Numbered from the stretch's first letter, positions 47,216 to 61,600 are shown. The stretch is DNA of 64,000 nucleotides from Cristatella mucedo (GCA_009760855.2 WPIO01000011.1:1273501-1337500); one strand, 5' to 3'. Made by a program: numbers and translations. Notes: a model not told the origin generated them from the sequence alone.

Positions 47216-49427
47216 GTAAGCTTATTGTGCAGACAGAAAGGCATACGATCGGTGCGCTACAAATTTCTACGTCTGAGGACGTCGAAAATGCGGTTTGGCT
47301 TCGGCTGGTATCCTTATCTCTAAGTGGGTCCGAATTTTCGCAGCGGTGCGTACCTCAAATGACGTCTCTTGATAAACCAGAGGCCTTTCGTTCAGCTCTC
47401 CTTGCTCAGCAGAAGAGCTTCACAGTTTAACAGAGCCTTCAGTCGCTTCAGCGATTTGTCTCGCTGACGAGCAGCGTCGTCGCCCGCGCTGGGGCCTCGA
47501 CTGCCTCGCAGGGCGGGGCTTCGCTGCGTAGCTTCCGGTCAGGCGAGCTCGAGCGAGCCGAACGGTGAGGCGACTCTCCTGAAAAGGTGCGGCGCTCGTT
47601 TAGCGGAAGCTGCCACTCCAGATCCAGCTGCAATGTCTGCTAATTTTGTTGATGTTCACAATTCGGCCGATTATGAATAACTGACTATCTATAAGGTTGA
47701 ATGCGAACAGCGTACAGAAAGGGTTTACTGACGACATTCAAAATGTTAAAAAGTAAGCATAAGTTGCAGTTCGGTAAATTTAATATGGTAACTAATAGTG
47801 AGCAGCTACAGAAATCCTCCTTACACATAAAATATATTATATAAATGAAAAATGCATTACAGTTCACTCGCTTCAGCAGCTATATATGCAGACGCAGATA
47901 TCACGCGACCACCATTCGTGTTAGATCCGACCACTTCTATTAGGCCGAATGCCGACTAACTATTTGGCCCATTAGTCGGCCCTAAGCGAATATGGAGCGA
48001 CTGTTAGGCACGGCGCTAGCTGTTAACAAAATCTCCATCGTCCTCTGTGCTCTACTCTATTCGAGAATTTTCAACTGTTCCAACCCGTTCGCACGAATCG
48101 ACTATTTTCAGCAAGCCTGCCGCCATAGAAATCCGGCGGACGGCGGCAATGGGCGTTTGGACGTACGCAGGATCTACGGAGGTCAGTGAGCGCGATATTC
48201 TACGAAGCGTAAATAGTACGACTCTGCACGAAGTTAATCGAGGCTCGGCTTAGACCATTTAAGTAGGCCTTCACAACGATTTAGCTACACGGATTAGCTG
48301 CGATTGAATCTAAAAAAAATCCTAGTTATGACTCACCACACCATTCTGCTGGGCGCTCGGCGTGGGAAGCGAGTCAGTGCGAGAATGAGCAAAATGCACT
48401 CAGCTCGATCGGCAAGAGACCGTGGATATTCTAGCGCGGGCATCACATCCAAACCCATTTACGTGCAAGTATGCATGCGCTGCACGTCTGCTGACATATG
48501 TGCGCCACATAGGCGAGGCATCGAACCCTGCCGAGTTGGGAACATGAAGGGAGACCCTGCGCTTTGGCACGGGATCCCTTAAAGGCATCCTTAAAGGCAT
48601 TAGAATTGCCAGCTTAAGGACTTTTTTTGACCAAACTCTAAATGTCGGAGTGCCAAATAGCGGCCACTCTTGGTTAAAAAACCACTCTCATAAAGCCGGG
48701 AAACCGGAAGGAAGCCGGTCGGAGCGTCATCGAAGCCCGCAAGATGGCTGCACACCTGATCGACGTGCCTTCGCCGCCGGCTCTCCGCCCGCACCTGCTC
48801 GTGGCGCACTGGCAGCTCGGCCACTGACCGCCAAATTTTCGCTACCGAACGGGGGCTGCACGCGCGCGCGCGCACTCCGAGTGCACCGGCCGCGTAAGAG
48901 CTTCCAAGGCGCGCAAAAAGGCCGCGCGAAAGCAAGACAAGCTTTCTCTTTCAACTGCGCCACAGGCCGCGCTGTTCGTCGAAGCGTTCGCCGCGAGTCG
49001 CCGCCGCGGCCGCGCTGGCCGTCAGTGGCAGCAGTCGCGGCGGCGGCGGCGTCGCACTCGGCTCGCCCTTCGCGGCACTTCGTCGTCAGAGAAGAAAGCG
49101 GCCTGAAAGCGGCCGGGTTTTTCTACGGGGCGTGAAGTCGTGCGTGAAGCCAGTAATCGCCTTGAGGGAAATGCTTTCAATGCCAGACGAATCGTCGGCT
49201 CCGGCTTAGGGTGACTCGATGCAGGCAAGGCAAGCAGGATGAGCACGTGACTACAACTATGCACGCAGCAGCAGCAGCAGCAGTGGCCGCGCTTCGGCAG
49301 AGCGACCGACCGAGGCTGTGACTTCTTCTGCTGTGACTTCATTGGATCAGACGACGAAAACAGTGGAATGTGCCGACAGGTGAAATGCAGATTTCAACGA
49401 CGTTGCTCTCGCCGCATTTCCCGCCAA
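47216..49427. other. No gene supported; CpG-rich part 48700-49140
   Basis: Mostly unique. In the CpG-rich part a small frame starts at 48744 (MAAHLIDVPSPPALRPHLL, stop at 48827) in a good start context, but nothing connects to it. A CAG run lies near 49265-49282. Confidence 0.35.
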
Positions 49428-49605
49428 TATCACTAGGTAAGGCGGTTGCTTTTCACGACCTCGGCCCCGAGGTCGTGGGTTCGATTCTTGTGGTTGGCGA
49501 TTCTTTATCGCCACTGCAAGCGGTGGTGATAGCCGTAAAGGCTCTTCTGTCGCTATACAAACGAGGCTGTTTAATCAGCTAGGATTTATTTATTTATTTA
49601 ATAAT
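49428..49605 (+). mobile_element. SINE family B
   Basis: TCACTAGGTAAGGCGGTTGC, B box GGGTTCGATTCTTG, GCGATTCTTTATCGCCACTG and GTCGCTATACAAACGAGGCT, then TATTTATTTATTTA. Confidence 0.85.
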
Positions 49606-49611
49606 AGAAAA

Positions 49612-49800
49612 AAATACCGATGCATTTGCTATATCGCCTGGAGAGAACTCAATCTCTTTCTAAGCACTTTACATTTGCTGCAAAGAAAGCATGGTCGAAT
49701 GGTTACTGGTAACATGCTCAATGACAACAAGCATGACATGCTTAGAGGTGACATGCGTTGGGTCAGCATGCAAACTTGACCAGACCGCTCCATGTCGAAG
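49612..49800 (-). mobile_element. Family-1 LINE tail variant, reversed
   Basis: GAGAGAACTCAATCTCTTTC, AAGCACTTTACATTTGCTGC and GCATGGTCGAATGGTTACTG. Related to the tails at 61255 and 62440. Confidence 0.7.
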
Positions 49801-49804
49801 TTGC

Positions 49805-49950
49805 CTATGCCGAGCTGGTTCGGTCCGGCAGTTAAGGTGCTCGCCCCGACCAAGGTCTAGCTGAGATCGCGGGCTCGAGCCCCGACGCATATGTCAAGCG
49901 CCTGAATAGAGATTAAGTTCTCTTGGGGCGCTATAAAAATGAATTTTTTT
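49805..49950 (+). mobile_element. SINE family A
   Basis: GGCAGTTAAGGTGCTCGCCC head, GGGCTCGAGCCCCG box, tail GCGCCTGAATAGAGATTAAG and GGGGCGCTATAAAAATG. Confidence 0.8.
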
Positions 49951-51510
49951 TACAGAGCTAACAGGGAAAACGATCTAAAGACAATCCAAAATTCCATAAT
50001 TTTCTCAGCCCAATTAAATGCAACTTTATCAAAGCACATCCACAAATTGAAATAGAGCTCATCTCCCAAACCAAGTAGACCCAGAACAGCTTATTCATGG
50101 CTCTCCCAGTCAACCGATGGCCTCACAATCCTAGATACAATAGGGTCATTCAATCCCATCATATCGGCAGGACTAGGGGCCTGAGCTCTGCCAGCTCGTT
50201 AAGAAGAACCTCGAGACAGCCAACATCGCGAGAGAACAGCAAGGATAGACAGCATGATAAAAAAACAGGCCTGACAGCGAGCACTCATTAGTTACTTTGA
50301 CCATTGCCATCTCAATGGCCAACCTTCGGCTTGAAATCTACTTTGCACCGTTCACGCAGAAGCTTCTTAAATGAGCTAGAACACGTGACCAGCCTCTCGG
50401 CGACTGCCGCTTCCCTCTTGCACACTCCGTTGGTGTTGTGCTACGGTGTTGTACAAATACAGGCCTTTAGCGTGGAGGAGGAAACGGAAACGGCGGCTGC
50501 CTTGACTGCCCAACTGAATCGGGTCGTCAAGGCTCAAAAAGAAGCCAATCAAGATGAACCACACGAAGCCAGCACGACTCAAAATGATAGCTGCCTCCTC
50601 CCATGCAATAATGCATGCTGCTTGCGGATGAGGGGGCGAAGTGATAGCCAAGCGGCGAATCCTCATTCAGCCATGTGCTCACGATCGACACCGGCGCGAT
50701 CAGAATATCAGATGCGACCTTCTGCCGTTTGCGTGGCTCTGATAATCCGTGCACTTTGGTTCACTTTTGCTGCGGCGTGCAGCTTGACGTCATTGCACTG
50801 CTACCGATAGGCAAAGAATGATTACTCCGTTTTCAGCATGTGGATATTCAATACGCGGTATTTTATTGTATTCGTGCTAAAAGTGCTTTGAGTACAACTG
50901 CGCCCTTAAATCTACTACAACTTGTCACCAGCGGTTAAATCAATAGTCAGCTTATACGCATCATTTTACTGTGTCTTAAAAACCATTTTAGGTCGTAGAA
51001 AATCACTCCGATCAAGCAGGGACAGCCGGATCCGCCTCCACCGCCGCTGCCGCCGCCTCCCGCGAGCCCGCTTCCTGAGCTGCCCTCTTTTCCAGCCAAT
51101 CGCCGCCGGCTCCGGAAGATCCGCCGGAAGTAGCCACCTGCAGCAGCAGCGAGTAGAGGGAGCACGAAGCGACGGATCCGCGAACGAATGGACGGCTCTT
51201 CGCGCACGCTCACCGCCGCCCCAATTATTTCCCAGGAGACTGGCCAATCGACCGCTGGTGACGACGCGCTCGCGCTGCTGCGATAGTGACTTGCGTTCGC
51301 GACGGCGCTCGCGAACGCTTAAAGTATGCCATCAGTCTGTATCTGCGTTTAGCGCCCGCACAGGAGCCATTAGAAACCCGCATTTTTACTTCGCTTGTAC
51401 GCCAAATCGGGTGGCGGCGAGCGGATGAGCTTTCCCACCTCTTCATACAAAGAGCCGAACCGCCCCCTCTCAGAAGTCACTTGGCGGCGCGGCCTCGCGC
51501 TTGGCGTATA
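49951..51510. other. No gene supported
   Basis: Contains an open frame at 50304-50810 and GC-rich sequence at 51000-51300, with open frames on both strands. None shows a recognisable domain. Confidence 0.35.
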
Positions 51511-51511
51511 A

Positions 51512-51747
<236 letters not shown>

Positions 51748-51844
51748 CCGGGCGCTTAGTCACTAGTCGCTCACGACTTCTACTACGCGCGAGCAGAAAC
51801 CGCGTGGTGGAGCTGCATTTCCGGAGTTCCTCAGTAGACGCGCG

Positions 51845-51992
51845 AATGCCATGCTGGTTTGGACCAGCGGTTAATTATACTCACCTCTACTAACGTCCAA
51901 GTGAATGCATTTGATGACCGAGGCCGTGGGCCTCGTTTCATTCCTGAATGACCTGAATAGAGATTAAGCTCTCTTAGAGCTCTATACAAACG

Positions 51993-51995
<3 letters not shown>
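51845..51995 (+). mobile_element. SINE family A
   Basis: GACCAGCGGTTAATTATACT head, GATGACCGAGGCCGTGGGCC, then CTGAATAGAGATTAAGCTCT and a TATACAAACG end. A TA array follows. Confidence 0.65.

Positions 51996-52048
<53 letters not shown>
51996..52048. repeat. (TA)n microsatellite
   Basis: Pure TA between a SINE-A end and a reversed LINE tail. Confidence 0.95.
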
Positions 52049-52844
<796 letters not shown>

Positions 52845-52972
52845 AGGCACACACAAAAGAATGTACTCGCGGGCATACACACACCACACACGCGCAGGCA
52901 CACACTCAGAAATTCAGACACACACACACGCACACACACCACACACGCGCAGGCACACACTCGGAAATTCAG

Positions 52973-53006
<34 letters not shown>

Positions 53007-53035
53007 GGCACACTCCCTCGCGCATGCGCACACGC
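52845..53035. repeat. CA-rich array with a 60-base duplicated unit
   Basis: ACACGCGCAGGCACACACTC and AGAAATTCAGACACACAC occur twice, about 60 bases apart, within (CA)n. Confidence 0.85.
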
Positions 53036-54235
53036 ACACGCAGGAGCATCTCGGCCAACCAATCGGGGCGTGCGACCGACAGATGGAGGCCGCCGCGAGC
53101 CAGGTGCATTAGCGAAACAGAGGCTGTCCGAGACTGCCGCGCCCGACCTCGTTCTGGCTGCAACAGAAGCAGCTGCGGCGGCTACGGTGGAGCCCTGCTT
53201 AGCCGGCTAAGCAGGTGACGGCGCCTAGCTAACCGGCTAAGCATGTGATTGCGCACGAAACGGCGCGAAGCGATGCCGTCGGCAGGTTACCACTCGCAGC
53301 CCTGCAGCTGCACCGCGTAGTGGCCCGGCCGCGGTCTTAGCCCGGCGGCGGCTAAGCGGACGTATGGACCGCAAGCGAAGACCCCTTAAATCAGCTTCCC
53401 CTGCACAGCCTTGAGCGTCTGGCGGCGTCAGACCGTCCGCAACGTCATCGTCACCGCCGCCGCCGCCAGCCGCCGCCGCCGCCTCCCACCGGGCCGCCGC
53501 ACTCGCACCCGTCAGCTGAGCTGGGTAAGAGTCGCCCGCCGGCCCGCAATGCGGCTCATGAGAAAGGGGTCATCACGTGACCGTAGTGGACCGCCGCTGC
53601 AGTGACAAAGATGCGGGTCCGCAGGAAAAATCGATATACGTGGAGTCCCGGTAGTCTTGCGGCGGCGGCGGCGGCCATCGAGCGAAGATCGGTGCCGTGT
53701 ACGACGGCAGCTGGCTAAGCGCGGCTCTCACAGCGACGCGTCCTGCCGCCACCGGCGCAGGCTCGCTCGCACGCCTTTCCGCCCGCTCCTCCCCCCATCC
53801 CCGCTCAGCCTCACTCGACACGGACTTAGCGAAGTGACGTGGCCGTCGCTGCTGGACTACCGCCGTGGACGCAGACAGCCGATCGGTAAGCGGAGGCTGT
53901 CGCCAGCGGGCGCGGCTTCTCCAGGCGCGAGGCGGCGGCGGCGCGCTGGCGACGGCTGTAGCCAGCGCCGGCCAACTTGCTCGCCTCGGCGCCGCCGCCG
54001 CAGCCACTGCGGTTCGCTCGGTCCGACGTTCGTCCGCGCCCGAACACGCGGTGTGCCTGTCTGTCGAGCGGCTAGGTGCGGTCCTGCGGTCAGACGCCGC
54101 TCGATGCGCCCGCTCTCCACTTGCAGCCGTCCTCCTCCGCCAGCGTCGAGCTCGAGGCGAGAAAGGCGCGGACGGGCCAGACCCCCGCCGCGCCGCGCCG
54201 CGCCTCGCCCAGTCCCGCCCTCAAACTCGACCGGT
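53036..54235 (+). promoter_or_regulatory. CpG island and probable promoter/5' UTR of the SAP-like gene
   Basis: CpG-dense DNA with CCG/CGG triplet runs, dense from about 53400 up to the start codon, with no TATA box near the start, as is usual for CpG-island promoters. It contains a 22-base perfect palindrome at 53194-53215. Open frames on both strands are Arg-rich by composition. Confidence 0.4.
53194..53215. repeat. 22-base perfect palindrome
   Basis: Core CTGCTTAGCCGGCTAAGCAG, extended by one base each side. A partial second copy (AACCGGCTAAGCATGTGA) follows about 20 bases later. Confidence 0.85.
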
Positions 54236-54321
54236 ATGGCGGCGGAGCTACTGGCGTCGGACGTGCGGAAGCTTGCGGACGAGAAGTGCGCGGAGCTGCG
54301 AGCATTCCTGGTGGAGTCTGG
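54236..54321 (+). CDS. SAP-like gene, exon 1
   Basis: The ATG at 54236 lies in ACCGGTATGGCG and opens MAAELLASDVRKLADEKC, then AELRAFLVES. The donor is CTGG|GTGAGC with GT at 54322, leaving two bases (phase 2). Without splicing the frame stops at the TGA overlapping the donor. A long frame upstream of this ATG (from 53657) is Arg/Pro-rich and looks like 5' UTR. Confidence 0.6.
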
Positions 54322-55260
54322 GTGAGCTGCCGGCACTCGCTTTCGCGAGCTCGGCAGCGCGGCAGCGGCAGCGGGCGTATACGGCCCGACCCTGACAACA
54401 CCCTGGTTACGCAGTCAGGGGGCGCTCCTCCAATGCTCCTCCACCAAGCCTTCTTCTGCTGCTCCACTCGGTTGACCGACACCTGCACTCGAATTCGTTT
54501 CGACCTTCGACCTTCGACCTTCGACCTTGGATCTGATTCGACTGCACTCTCTCTCTCTCTCTGCTGCAACTCGCGTGTCTCTTCAGATTTATTGCATTTC
54601 CGCTCTCATTTATCATCGGTCTCTTTCTCTCTCCGTGCCACGGCTTGGCTCCTCCGTACCTAGCTAAACTGCTGCATCAGTTTCAGCCTGTTCGCGCCCT
54701 CAGGTCCTGTGTGGACAATAAATTAGCTGTCCCATTCCTCCGCTTAAAGACAGTTGGCGACAGAAGCTTTAGCTCAGTAGGTCCTATACTGTGGAACACG
54801 CTTCCACAATTCTTACGCAACGACAACTACTTTCCTACTGCCGATTATGGCACATCCTTTTCAGCGGTCCTGAGCTGCTACTTCTATGCTACTCACTACC
54901 TCAACTGCTCTCCTGACTGTGCTATGCTTCCCACTTTGTCTTTGTTGCGTGAGACGAAGTCTGTTGGCAACCGAATGCGTACCGAAAGCCGCTTAGGCTG
55001 TGAGTGCGCTATACAAAACTCTCCTGTGTAACACCCACATGGTCTTTATTACTTTGTGGAGTTACAGACGGAGACAGATACATTACATTACATTATCTCA
55101 CTCTTCATTCTCTTTCTCTCACTCACGGTCTCTCTGTCTCTGTCTGTCTGTGTCTCAGTCTCTCTCTCTCTGTCTCTCTGTCTCTCTCTGTGCCTGTCTC
55201 TCTGTCTCTCTGTCTCTCTCTCTCTCTGTGTCTCTCTCTGTCTCTCTCTGTGTCTCTCTC

Positions 55261-55303
<43 letters not shown>

Positions 55304-55558
55304 GGCTCTGTCTCTGTCTCTGTCTCTTTGTCTCTGTCTCTCTGTCTCTGTCTCTCTGTCTCTGTCTCTCTGTCTCTGTCTCTGTCTCTGTCTCTGTCTC
55401 TGTCTCTGCCTCTGTCTCTGTCTCTGTCTCTGTCTCTCTGTCTCTCTGTCTCTCTGTCTCTCTGTCTCTCTGTCTCTCTGTCTCTCTGTCTCTGTCTCTC
55501 TGTCTGTTTCTGTCTGTCTCTGTCTGTCTCTGTCTGTCTGTCTGTCTGTCTGTCTCTG

Positions 55559-55602
<44 letters not shown>

Positions 55603-58600
55603 GATCTCTATATCTCTCTTTTTTCTCACTCTTGGTCTCCCTATCTCTCACTTTTACTCCCTCTCTTTTTCTATCTCCTTTCGAGCGTCACCCGTCCCTG
55701 TCACCTATTTCTCTCTCTCGCTCGAGCGCATACGCTCTCTTTCCTCCATGTTGCAGTCGCTCGCACTTAAAAGGCTAGTAGATACTCGTCTTCTGCCCGC
55801 ATTTGAGCCAAAAGTCGAGTTGGACCGTCGGCCGGACCATCCGATATCCTATCGATTCCTCTATCGATATTCCGATATCATTCAAGCAATCTTGCTCGTC
55901 TTCGAGCTACATATATTGTTCAATACTATTGCCTAAATGGCAAAACGGCACCGCCTTCGCTAGCGTCCTGATTGCATTTCGCTTCACCCTGCCACGCCAA
56001 GCATTGTCGGCGACCGACCGCCGCGGGCTTCTCTTAAAGGTACGACGACAAGGATGCACTGACGAAAGCCGAAGCGCTCAGAGAGTTTCTCTACTTGAAA
56101 GCTGCAGGAAGCGAGCGAAGCAGGCAGCGGCAGCAGCTGCAGAGCGAGGCCGCCGCCGCCTGCGCTCGGTGAGCCGCCGCCGCCGCCGAAGAGCTGGCGA
56201 GCGTTCGTCGGCCGCCTCGAGGCCTCGGAGCTCACTCTTTCTCACTCGCGCTTTCTTTAACAGGGGCCAAGAGTTTTGGACGCGCAGCGCACTCCTTTAT
56301 ACTAGCCCGAGGCGGCTCCCTTTTTCAGGTGCGAGCCGCACGGCGGCGGCGCCGGCGGCTGCGAGACGCTGGACGACCGGGGCAGCGGCGATTCCGAGGC
56401 GTCGTCTTCCGAAGCAAGCCGAGGATCGCCGAGCGGTGCGGCTGCTCCGGCAGCCGCCGCCGCCTCCGCGCGGGCTTCGGCCTGCGAAGCCGATCGCGTC
56501 TCTGCCGCAAGTGCAGCTGAGTCGAGCGGCCACTTCGCTGCGGACGCGTAAGTAGCCGGAGACGAGCATCCTGCACGCAATAGCTGCTCAGCGTAGCTCC
56601 TTAACTGCGACTGCGATCGTCCACTTAAAATCGTTATGCAATTTTTTGCAAACGCGGCCGCCGTCGCTCGAGGGCCCGCCTACGCGGCGCTCAACGCCGA
56701 TCGGCTTAGCCCCTAAAGACTTCGATTAGCGACCTGGCGACAGAAAATTTATGGTCGTCGCCGACAGGTCCGCGCTTAGGCATCGGTGCAATCAATTATT
56801 TCCTCGGGACGTAGGAGGAGGAGGACAGGGGAGCATGTACAGCGTCACCACGCTTGATGAATCATAGAGACCCTCTTAATGCACAGAGAACCAGGTGCTT
56901 TTCAGCTTCTTGTTAAATTTCGCCAATTCCAAACCAAGTATGAGATGGAAATCGCAAAGCTTAATGCTCCAAATCGGCAGAAATCGGCCAGCAAAGCTCC
57001 TCTTGCGTATGGACCGAAATCTGTATTCCAAAGTTGCCTTCCCTAGATTACTACTTCAGCTCCACAGTCAAGCCTGTCTGCTTTCAGCTAGATAACCTTG
57101 CTCAAATTCGGGCTCCTTAGACAGGAATACTACATCCAAACTGGTCCACGAATTTGTGACATCCCGTCTCGACTTCTGTAACTACTACTGCTTGCTGGTC
57201 TAACGGTGGATGCAATAGTAACAATGGTAATACTACTACTACTAATAATAATAATAATAATAATAATTCACTTGATAAAGCGCCCTCAGAGAACTTAATC
57301 TCTCTCTAGGCGCTTTACATTTGCTGCAAAGGGAAATGGAATTGAATGGTAAGTAAAATCATGCTTGAAAAACAAACACAATGACTAAAATGGTTAAGGG
57401 TGACATGCACAGGGTCAGCATGCAAATGTGGTTAGTGGCAGGATGCACAGTGTCAGCACGCATAAGCACATCAGAGACGAATCACAGGGACCCACTAAAT
57501 GCTCTCCTAAATAAGTGGGTTTTTAAGTTCCTTTTAAATGTGGTCAGGTCAGGGGATGTTCTGACGCAGGTAGGGAGGGAGTTCCAGGCTGTGGGAGCAT
57601 ACGAACTAAATGCACGGTCTCCAAAGGATTTAAGGTTTGTACGAGGTATTTCTAGACTGTTGGGTTCCGAAAAGCGGGTGGTACGATGCTTGGCCTGATG
57701 GGGTAGTATATCTGAAAGATAGGCTGGAGCCATAGAATGAAGGGACCTAAAAGTGAGCGATAAAACCTTGAAGTCAATCCGTTGCTTGACTGGTAGCCAG
57801 TGCAGGTCGGCAAGAACTGGAGTAATGTGGCAACTGCGACGCTCACGACATACAAGTCTAGCTGCCGAGTTTTGCACCAGCTGCAATCGCCTGATCGCAC
57901 ATGCTGGTAGGCCAGTAAGCAGTGAGTTGCAGGAGTCGAGACGGGATGTCACGAATGCATGGACCAACTTGGATGTGGTATCTTTATCTAAACAAGCCCA
58001 AATTTTAGTAGTTTTATCATCGTTTAGTTTTAGAAAATTTGCTGCCATCCATGATCGGATGTCATCAATGCATGCAGCAAGTGAGTTGAGAGAATTTGAG
58101 GTGCTCCAAGGCTGGGAGGGATCAAAGCAAAGGTACAACTGAGTGTCATCCGCATAGAAGTGAAAGCCTAGATTGTGCTTGGCAATCACATCAACAAGAG
58201 GCAGAGTATAAACCGTGAAAAGAACCGGACCTAGCACTGAGCCCTGAGGTACTCCATATTTCAGAGGTACTTCAGATGATCTTTGTCCATTCACGTCAAT
58301 ACTCTGGAGTCTCTCACTGAGATAGGACCTGAACCACTGCAGAGCAGTGCCAGTGATGCCCAGGCGAGATGAGAGGCGCTCTAGAAGAACTTTACATTTG
58401 TTATAGCGCCCTCAGAAAAAACCCAATCTCTTTCTGTGCATTTACATTTGCTGCAAAGAATCAGGAGCTCACAGTTGGTGCTAAACTCTCCAGCTAGGCT
58501 TGTCTCAATTTTGACACTCACGACAGACAAGCCTAGCTTCAGAGTTTATGCTGCATGCGTCTGATTGCACAGGCTGGCAGACCAGCAAGCAGTGAGTTAC

Positions 58601-61600
58601 AGAAGTCGTGAGGAGATATTACAAATGCATGTACCAATTTAGGTGTGGTATCCCTGTCTAAGTAAGCACGAATTGTAGCAATGCTATGTAGCTGAAAGTA
58701 GACAGCTTACCTATCAGAACTGCTATCATGCTAGACATCGTACCACTCACTTTTTTGACTCAGATCGGTTAGCTATACCTCGAACTAACCTCAAATCCCT
58801 TGGAGACCATGCCTTCAGTTCGTAGGCTCCCCAAAGCGCGGAACTCACTCTCGACTGACGTCACATCTTTCCCTGCCTTGACGACCTTTAAAGTGAAGCT
58901 ACAAGTGCACTTTTCTTAAATTGAATGAGGATAAAAACAACTTAGTAGCTATCGGAAAACCTTGAGTGTCTTGGAAATGGGCAAACCTCGTCCCTCGAAA
59001 TGGGCTCCCTTGAAATTCTCCCTCATACTTTCCTGTAGGATGTGCATGCAATCTGGGTGTCCTGTTCAAAGTGACCTCCTCCCACTTAACCTCACGGTCC
59101 CACTTGACGACGACATCAGATTTATATTCGAGTCGTACAGCAGACAATCTTGTATTGCCTGATGCCAAAAGGAAGATGGCAGCGAAGGCGATGAGCCGCG
59201 ATGGCACACTAGGTAAGGCGGTTGCTTTTCATTACCTCCGTCCCGAGGTCGTGGGTTCGATTTCTGCGGCGGTCGATTATTGATTGCTGCTGCAAGCGGC
59301 GGTGCTAGCCGTAATGGCTCTTCTGTCGCTATACAAAAGAGGCTGTCAAATCAGCTAGTATTTTTTCTGTCGCAATATAAATAAGGCAGTTGAATCAGCT
59401 GATCTTTTATTGGCCTCTTTGTCTAATTGGCCCTAGGGGTAAGGCTCTCGAACTTCACCGTCGTTGGTTCGAGTCATCCTTCAGCAGCGGGCCATCCTTT
59501 ATTGCCAAATGCAATCTTCGGTGACAGCCGTTAAGGCTCTTCAATTGCTGCAGAAATAAGGCTCTTAAATCAGATAACCTCTACCTTACTTTATCAAGCA
59601 GCTAACTAATTAGCCATATTGACAGGCTCCCTTTACAGCATATGCAAAGTGCCTGGAAAGGAATTCATTTCTCCGAGGGCGCCATAGATGCAAGCGTGAT
59701 GTCAGAGATTTAGGTTTACGGGGCTCACACACGGACTCACTAACTCGCATTCAAAATTGTATGGGTTGACCGGTGCATGTAAGCATTACGTTCACGGACA
59801 CAGTGCATATCGTACAAGTTTAGGTACAGCGAGACTTTTTTCATCCCTAAAACAAGTGAGTTGTGCAAGTGGCTGGGTGTAGGCGAGAGAATGGCCGCGG
59901 CTGCTATTCCATTACTAAATATTTCATAAATGGTTCAGGAAGTGAGGAAATTGGAAATGCGCCGCGACAAGCGAGATCTAAAAACGAAGTGATATCGATG
60001 ATTTCCGGTGAAAATGTACTACAGCGGCGTTCGTGGCTACGACGCCTTGTGCTTATGCGTGCTGACACTGTGCATGCTGCCACTAACCACATTTGCATGC
60101 TGACCCTGTGCATGTCACCCCTAACCATGTTATTTATTTTGTTTGTTTATCAAGCATGATTTTACTCACCATTCAATTGCATTTCCCTTTGCAGCAAATG
60201 TAAAGCGCCTAGAGAGAGATTAAGTTCTCTGAGGGCTTTATAATGTGAATTATTATTAATTATTATTATTGCTTCCGACTCGCGGTTACAAGCTGCTGTG
60301 TGCAGTGCTCAACTCTCGGTAGCGACAGCGCGTATGCAGTTTACCAATTTTAGAGAGATCAAGTTTTTCTTTTTTATGAGAGTGTCACTTTTCAAATCCC
60401 GCTCGTCGATCCCGCTCACGTCGATGCCTACACTGACGGAGTCAGCGTGGCTGACCCGGCTGACCCCATCATGGCTGGCACCCATCAGTGTAGGCATCAG
60501 GTGGAACAGCTGTATCACGGTGTATCATCTGTATCGGGTGGAACAGCTGTATCGGGTGGAACAGCTGTGTCGCGTCCTCGAGCGGAGAGAGGAGAGTTTG
60601 CATTTAGAGCAAACTCTATTTAACCCCTCGATGCGCGTTCCTGCCGAGCGTCAAAGTTGCAAAGTCGGCCTTAATGGGACTTAAAGGGAGAATTCCCGGT
60701 GGATGCCACGGCACATCACTTGCTGCTCGGAGCCTTTCAAGTTATGCTGCGACCCGCTCCTCCAATGGGCGTCACTAGTCTGTCGCTCGTGACGGCGTAC
60801 TACAGTCTAGCATAGCATCTCTCCTGTTAGCGTAGCCTCTCATTCCGTCGAGTTTCCTGAAATCCCTGTTATCGCTAAAATGCGGCGACGTAGGGCTGCA
60901 AAAGTCGCCGTGCCCGTGCTGACGCATGCACTGGCCGCATGGCATTTTTCGAATTGAGAAACCGCGATGGACGCTTCGTTCGCGCCGATCTCCTGAAATT
61001 AATATCCAACAAAATCGTATCTGGTCGTTTTAAAGTGTCGGCAGCAAACTTTTGACCTCTGAGTGACTCCTGCATAATCCACCGGACTCAAACGAATAAG
61101 CTTTTTGTCCAGTGTCAAGAAAATATCAAATCACAATGTTTGATATCATTTGTATAGCACACAATGAGAACTTAATCTTACTCAGGCGCTTCACTTACGC
61201 CCAGGGCTCGAGCCCGTGACCTCGGGCAACCAAAGGCGAGCGCTTCACTCAGTCAGAACTCAATCTCTTGCTAAGCACTTTATATTTGCTGCAAAGGAAG
61301 TACGATCGAATGGTTAGTGGTAGCATGCAAATTGGTAGCGTCAAAGGCGAGCACCTTACTCCTGGGCCATACTAGAGCGATATCAATAAGTTTAATCAGG
61401 TATTAAGATATTATACCTGTAGGCCTCACGGACTTGAAGGGAGTGGCTCACTAGGTAAGGCGGTTGCTTTTCACGACCTCGGGGCCGAGGTCGGGAGTTC
61501 GAATCCTGCTGTGGGCGATCCTTTATCGCCACTGCAAGCGGTTGTGATAGCCGTAAAGGCTCTTCTGTCGCTATACGTGATGGCACACTAGGTAAGGCGG

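Larger units (their letters stand above)
54322..56039 (+). other. Intron 1 of the SAP-like gene
   Basis: Holds a family-2 LINE 3' end (54635-55098), then a long TCTG/TC microsatellite, then unique AT-richer sequence. No extra exon seen. Confidence 0.5.

Noticed and set aside
48650-49135. 161-residue frame in a CpG-rich patch
   Set aside because: Low-complexity Arg/Ala content, no splice partner and no domain.
55000-55936. Frames up to 310 residues rich in Ser, Leu, Val and Cys
   Set aside because: Produced by the TC/TCTG microsatellite; all three frames are open.
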